From contig OZ220679.1 of assembly GCA_965116355.1 (NCBI GenBank), positions 806,001-870,000 of the forward strand: 64,000 nucleotides of DNA, written 5' to 3'. The position numbers were made by a program, and so were the translations under genes. Of the stretch, positions 60,857-64,000 are shown piece by piece (position 1 is the first letter of the stretch; the number at the start of each line of letters is the position of its first letter). This DNA is from UBA1127 sp965116355 (GTDB taxonomy: Bacteria; Chloroflexota; Dehalococcoidia; Lucifugimonadales; UBA1127). The notes beneath the pieces were generated by a model. That model had not been told where the DNA came from. It saw only the letters and a list, made by a program, of their open reading frames with translations, and did not search any database.

Positions 60857-61162
60857 ATGGACCTCAACCATCCGTTGCCCATCCACGACTTCTCGCCCGA
60901 CACGCTCATCAGCCTGGTGGAGCGCATCGACAGCTCCTCCGGCTTCCAGCACTTCATCTTCCGCGAGGCCGAGCTCGACGATCTCTGGCGCCAGGTCGAG
61001 CGCGCCCTCATCCACGCGCAGTCCGACGACAACGGGCGCCGTGACGTCGAGCGCCTCCGCACGCTCCTAGAGTGCGTGGAGGCCGCCCACGATCTCGTCT
61101 CCGAGAGCAAGAAGGAAGAGGCCATGGCGCAGCTCCAGGCGGGCATCAGAGCGCAGGCCTGA
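60857..61162 (+). CDS. Small conserved-looking protein of unknown function
   Basis: A 101-residue, mainly helical acidic protein. Helical segments include DTLISLVERIDSS, EAELDDLWRQVERALIHAQ, DVERLRTLLECVEAAHDLV and KKEEAMAQLQAGI. No family is recognised. ATG 60857 follows CAGGGGGATGC. The longer open frame that covers it overlaps the DAO gene and is rejected. Position between two oxidative genes hints at an accessory role, which is a guess. Confidence 0.65.
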   Translation: MDLNHPLPIHDFSPDTLISLVERIDSSSGFQHFIFREAELDDLWRQVERALIHAQSDDNGRRDVERLRTLLECVEAAHDLVSESKKEEAMAQLQAGIRAQA

Positions 61163-61223
61163 GGCGAAGCAAGCAACAGTGGGCGGCGCCGAATTGGGAC
61201 GCCGCTTGAGGAGGGGAAGAGCC

Positions 61224-62495
61224 ATGTTGAACGCGCAAGACAACGAGCTGATGTGCCGCGTCGGCCCCGGCACGCCCATGGGCGAGGTCCTCCGCCGGTT
61301 CTGGCAGCCGGTGCTCATCTCCGAGGACCTGCCCGAACCGGACTGCGACCCCAAGGAGGTCCGCCTCCTCGGCGAGGACTTCGTCGCCTTCCGCGACACC
61401 AACGGGGACGTCGGCTTCATCGAGGCCCTCTGCCCCCACCGGCGCGCGCCCCTCTTCTACGGCCGCAATGAGGAGCACGGCCTTCGCTGCATCTACCACG
61501 GCTGGAAGTTCGACGCGACCGGCGCCTGCGTCGACATGCCCTCGGAGCCCGCCCAGTATGAGTTCGCGAAGAAGGTGCGCCCCATCGGGTTCCCGACCCG
61601 GGAGTGGGGCGGCATCATCTGGGCCTACATCGGCCCCCAGGACCGCATACCCGAGCTCCCCGAGCTCGAGTACTGCCGCGTTCCGGCGTCGCACCGCAAC
61701 CTGGTCAAGTACAACCAGGAGTGCAACTTCGTTCAGGCCACCGAGGGCGACATCGACTCCAGCCACATCGGCTTCCTGCACACCCGGCTGGACCAGAAGA
61801 CGGCCCCCGCGAGCAAGGAGATGCTCTGGCGCGTCAACGACACCGCGCCGCGCTGGATCATCCAGCCCACGGACTACGGCGTCATGCTCGCCGCCCAGCG
61901 CAACGCCGAGCAGGACACCTACTACTGGCGCATCAACCAGTGGCTCATGCCCTACTACACCATGATCGCCATGGACCTGGAGCAGAAGCGCGGCCACGGC
62001 CACATCTGGGTCCCCGTCGACGACGAGCACACGGACGTGTGGTGCGTCATCTGGTCGCCCGTCGAGCCCCTCACGCAGCAGGAGCGCGACGAAATACTCG
62101 GCGGCCCCAGCCCCCACATCGCCAGCCTCGACCCGGCGACCGGCAAGCTCCGGGCAACCAAGTCCAACCACTTCCTGCAGGACCGCCACGTCCAGCGCAC
62201 CCAGACCTTCACCGGCATCCTCGGCGTCCGCGAGCAGGACACCGCCGTCGTCGAGGGCATGGGCGCCATCGCCGACCGGACGAAGGAGCACCTCGGCACC
62301 AGCGACAGCGCCATCATCGCCATGCGCCGCTACCTCGTGAACTCCGCCAAGGCGTTCGTCGAGGGCCGCGAGCCGCAGGAGCCCTACGACGGCGGCCTCT
62401 ACCGCGTCCGCGCCTGGTCCTACGAGCTCAGCCGGAACATCGACTTCATGGAGAGCGAGAAGGTCAGGGAGCTGATGGGAACCATGGTGGTGTGA
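61224..62495 (+). CDS. Rieske-type ring-hydroxylating oxygenase, alpha subunit
   Basis: A 423-residue non-heme iron oxygenase. The Rieske 2Fe-2S site is CPHRRAPLFYG and CIYHGWKF (C70, H72, C89, H92). The mononuclear iron site is in EGDIDSSHIGFLH (E174-D178, H181, H186). RRFWQPVLISEDL is the usual N-terminal segment of the PobA/phthalate-dioxygenase-like group (single alpha-type subunit, Rieske_alpha_C). No ferredoxin or reductase gene lies in the window. Substrate aromatic or demethylated compound is unknown. AGGAGGGGAAG precedes the ATG. Confidence 0.93.
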   Translation: MLNAQDNELMCRVGPGTPMGEVLRRFWQPVLISEDLPEPDCDPKEVRLLGEDFVAFRDTNGDVGFIEALCPHRRAPLFYGRNEEHGLRCIYHGWKFDATGACVDMPSEPAQYEFAKKVRPIGFPTREWGGIIWAYIGPQDRIPELPELEYCRVPASHRNLVKYNQECNFVQATEGDIDSSHIGFLHTRLDQKTAPASKEMLWRVNDTAPRWIIQPTDYGVMLAAQRNAEQDTYYWRINQWLMPYYTMIAMDLEQKRGHGHIWVPVDDEHTDVWCVIWSPVEPLTQQERDEILGGPSPHIASLDPATGKLRATKSNHFLQDRHVQRTQTFTGILGVREQDTAVVEGMGAIADRTKEHLGTSDSAIIAMRRYLVNSAKAFVEGREPQEPYDGGLYRVRAWSYELSRNIDFMESEKVRELMGTMVV

Positions 62496-62529
62496 CCCGG
62501 CGAAGTCACGCCACAGACTGGAGCATCGC

Positions 62530-63756
62530 ATGATTGCAGGACCCTCGGGCGGCGGAGACGGCGCGCCCCAGAAGAAGCTGAACGTGGGCATCGCCGGCCT
62601 CGGCGCGGGCGCCGTCCAGGTCATCCGCGCCATGGAGGCCGCCCCCTACCTCGACATCGTGGCCGCCGCGGACACGCGCCCACAGGCGCTCTCCGCCTTC
62701 CGCGAGCGCTACGAGGGCCGCACCTACGACAGCGTCGACGAGCTCGCCAAAGACCCCAACGTCGACGTCGTCTGGGTCTCGACGCCCAACATCTACCACT
62801 GCGAGAACACCGTCGTCCTCGCCGAGAACGGCAAGCACGTCGTCGTCGAAAAGCCCATGGCCGTGACGATCGAGGAGGCCGAGCGCATGGTGGAGGCCGC
62901 CGAGCGCAACGGCGTCAACCTCCTGTGCGGCCACACGGCCAGCCTCATGGCCGGCTTCCGCGCCATGCGCCGTGTGATCACGTCGGGACGGCTCGGCAAG
63001 GTCACCGCCATAAACTGCTGGTCCTACGTCGACTTCATGTTCCGCCCCCGCATGCCCCACGAGCTCGACATGGAGAACGGCGGCGCCATGCCCTACAACC
63101 AAGGCCCGCACCAGTTCGACGTCGTGCGCCTCATGGGCGGCGGCATGGTCCGCAGCGTCCGCGGCATGGTGTCGAAGTGGATGGACGCCCGTACTTCGCC
63201 CGGCTACTACGTCGCCTACCTGGAGTTCGAGGACGGCGCCCCCGCGACCATCGTCAAGAACGGCTACGGCTACTTCCTGACCACGGAGCTCGTGCCGTGG
63301 GCCAGCGACATCCAGGGGCTCGAGCGCAACCGCGACATTCGCCGCGCCCTTCGCAACGGCCAGCCCTACGACGAGGCCACCGGCAAGGAGGCCCAGCGCT
63401 TCGGCGGCAGCGACACCAACACCCTCCTTGGCCCGCGCGAGAACATCACCCGCTCGGGCTTCCAACTCGACTGCGGCCTCGTAGTCGTGAGCTGCGAGGG
63501 CGGCGACATCCGCCAGGCCGACGGCGGCCTCACGATCTACGATGACGACGGCACGCATTTCATGCCCGTCGAGGGCGTCCAGGACGAGCGCATGGCGGAG
63601 CTCGATGAGATGTACCAGGCCATCACCGAGGGCCGCCCCGTCCACCACGACGGCCGCTGGGGCATGGCCACGCTGGAGTGCGTGCTGGGGATGATGCAGT
63701 CGGGCCGGGAGCGGCGGGAAATCACGATGACGCACCAGTGCCCCGCGTGGGAGTAG
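62530..63756 (+). CDS. Gfo/Idh/MocA family oxidoreductase
   Basis: A 408-residue NAD(P)-dependent sugar or cyclitol dehydrogenase-like protein. The Rossmann motif is GIAGLGAGAV (20-29). The conserved EKPM (107-110) places the catalytic lysine, and GPHQFDVVRLMGG carries the usual histidine/aspartate region. It starts 34 bases after the Rieske gene and likely shares its transcript. Substrates in this family range from sugars and inositol to phthalate intermediates, and the neighbourhood favours an aromatic or ether acid. Confidence 0.9.
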   Translation: MIAGPSGGGDGAPQKKLNVGIAGLGAGAVQVIRAMEAAPYLDIVAAADTRPQALSAFRERYEGRTYDSVDELAKDPNVDVVWVSTPNIYHCENTVVLAENGKHVVVEKPMAVTIEEAERMVEAAERNGVNLLCGHTASLMAGFRAMRRVITSGRLGKVTAINCWSYVDFMFRPRMPHELDMENGGAMPYNQGPHQFDVVRLMGGGMVRSVRGMVSKWMDARTSPGYYVAYLEFEDGAPATIVKNGYGYFLTTELVPWASDIQGLERNRDIRRALRNGQPYDEATGKEAQRFGGSDTNTLLGPRENITRSGFQLDCGLVVVSCEGGDIRQADGGLTIYDDDGTHFMPVEGVQDERMAELDEMYQAITEGRPVHHDGRWGMATLECVLGMMQSGRERREITMTHQCPAWE

Positions 63757-63769
63757 TCGCCCCCTATTC

Positions 63770-63799
63770 TTGACACCTCCAACCCTCTCCCCGTACGCT
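63770..63799 (+). promoter_or_regulatory. Promoter before the last, partial gene
   Basis: TTGACA (63770-63775), an 18-base spacer and TACGCT (63794-63799), about 80 bases before the ATG at 63881. Confidence 0.5.
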
Positions 63800-63880
63800 G
63801 CCTGCATCCAGTGGCAGCTGCCCCAGCATCGTGCGCCCACGCCGGCGAGCATCGCGAACGCAGGCAGCCCCGGGAAGTCG

Positions 63881-64000
63881 ATGCCGGAGCGCGACGTGAC
63901 CTCGGACGACATTCGCGCCGACGCCGAGTGGGACGCTGGCCTCCTCGGTTGCGGCGAAATCCTCATCCTCCTTCGCGGCCGCATGCAGCCCCTTGAGGCG
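63881..64000 (+). CDS. TusA-like sulfur-carrier family protein (3' end missing)
   Basis: Only 40 residues are inside the window. DAEWDAGLLGCGEILILLRGRMQPLEA resembles the first strand-helix of the TusA/SirA fold, in a variant with a GCGE motif in place of the usual CPxP. These proteins usually relay sulfur or act in redox partnerships. The ribosome site is unclear, so the start is tentative. Confidence 0.55.
   Translation, partial: MPERDVTSDDIRADAEWDAGLLGCGEILILLRGRMQPLEA

Noticed and set aside
62506..63984. A 492-codon open frame on the minus strand
   Set aside because: Antisense of the Gfo/Idh/MocA gene.
1..64000. CRISPR array, insertion sequence, prophage or integron
   Set aside because: No evenly spaced direct repeats, transposase, integrase or phage structural gene was found on either strand.

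Overview
This is a high-G+C bacterial chromosome segment with dense coding on both strands and many short operons. It carries no rRNA, no CRISPR array and no recognisable insertion sequence. The mix of genes suggests a free-living heterotroph of the Chloroflexota, with SAR202/Dehalococcoidia-like bacteria as the best guess. That mix includes family-5 solute-binding lipoproteins, LigJ-like amidohydrolases, FAH-family enzymes, a Rieske oxygenase, Gfo/Idh/MocA and DAO-type flavin enzymes, paired short MetE-like proteins and a DXS. The taxonomy is inferred from gene content only.

Layout. 1-3495: two tandem oligopeptide-type binding lipoproteins, the first cut by the window edge. 3668-8468: a five-gene operon (two LigJ-like amidohydrolases, two FAH-family enzymes, one HpcH/HpaI aldolase) that looks like the lower part of a meta-cleavage-type aromatic acid pathway. 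8554-11934: small housekeeping and envelope genes (PPOX, DUF502, YtxH, a ribbon-helix-helix protein, YbjQ). 11939-15341: a leftward zinc-uptake operon, zur-znuA-znuC-znuB, with a strong promoter overlapped by a predicted Zur operator. 15672-22272: a signalling locus with two STAS proteins, a receiver-PP2C phosphatase, an RsbW-like kinase, a periplasmic binding lipoprotein and a membrane histidine kinase. 22323-27835: DXS, an MpaB-family oxygenase broken by a one-base frameshift, and a collagen-repeat lipoprotein. 27889-34463: AddA/AddB-type helicase-nuclease. 34644-40953: small lipoproteins, two MetE-like methyltransferases and a third binding protein. 41244-49562: flavin disulfide oxidoreductase, a CAT-anticodon tRNA, TypA, a hydrolase, a two-domain DUF427 protein and DedA. 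49825-51635: a lower-G+C insert with a DUF262-HEPN pair. 51680-55809: an NCS2 permease with an RsbW-like tail, an ammonium transporter and a frameshifted NTF2-like lipoprotein. 55791-59438: an enolase-superfamily / GH3 / fatty-acid-hydroxylase operon. 59574-64000: a DAO oxidoreductase, a small unknown protein, a Rieske oxygenase, a Gfo/Idh/MocA protein and the start of a TusA-like protein.

The most interesting observation is the DUF427 gene at 47923-48720. It has an in-frame TGA exactly where the family motif has its cysteine (C-P-Y-K-G). A perfect 7-bp hairpin follows at the spacing expected of a bacterial SECIS. This makes it a candidate selenoprotein. Other notable points are the partner-switching locus joined to a binding protein and histidine kinase, the permease fused to an RsbW-like domain, the DUF262-HEPN module, and two genes that each lack one base in a C/G run, which may reflect sequencing error.
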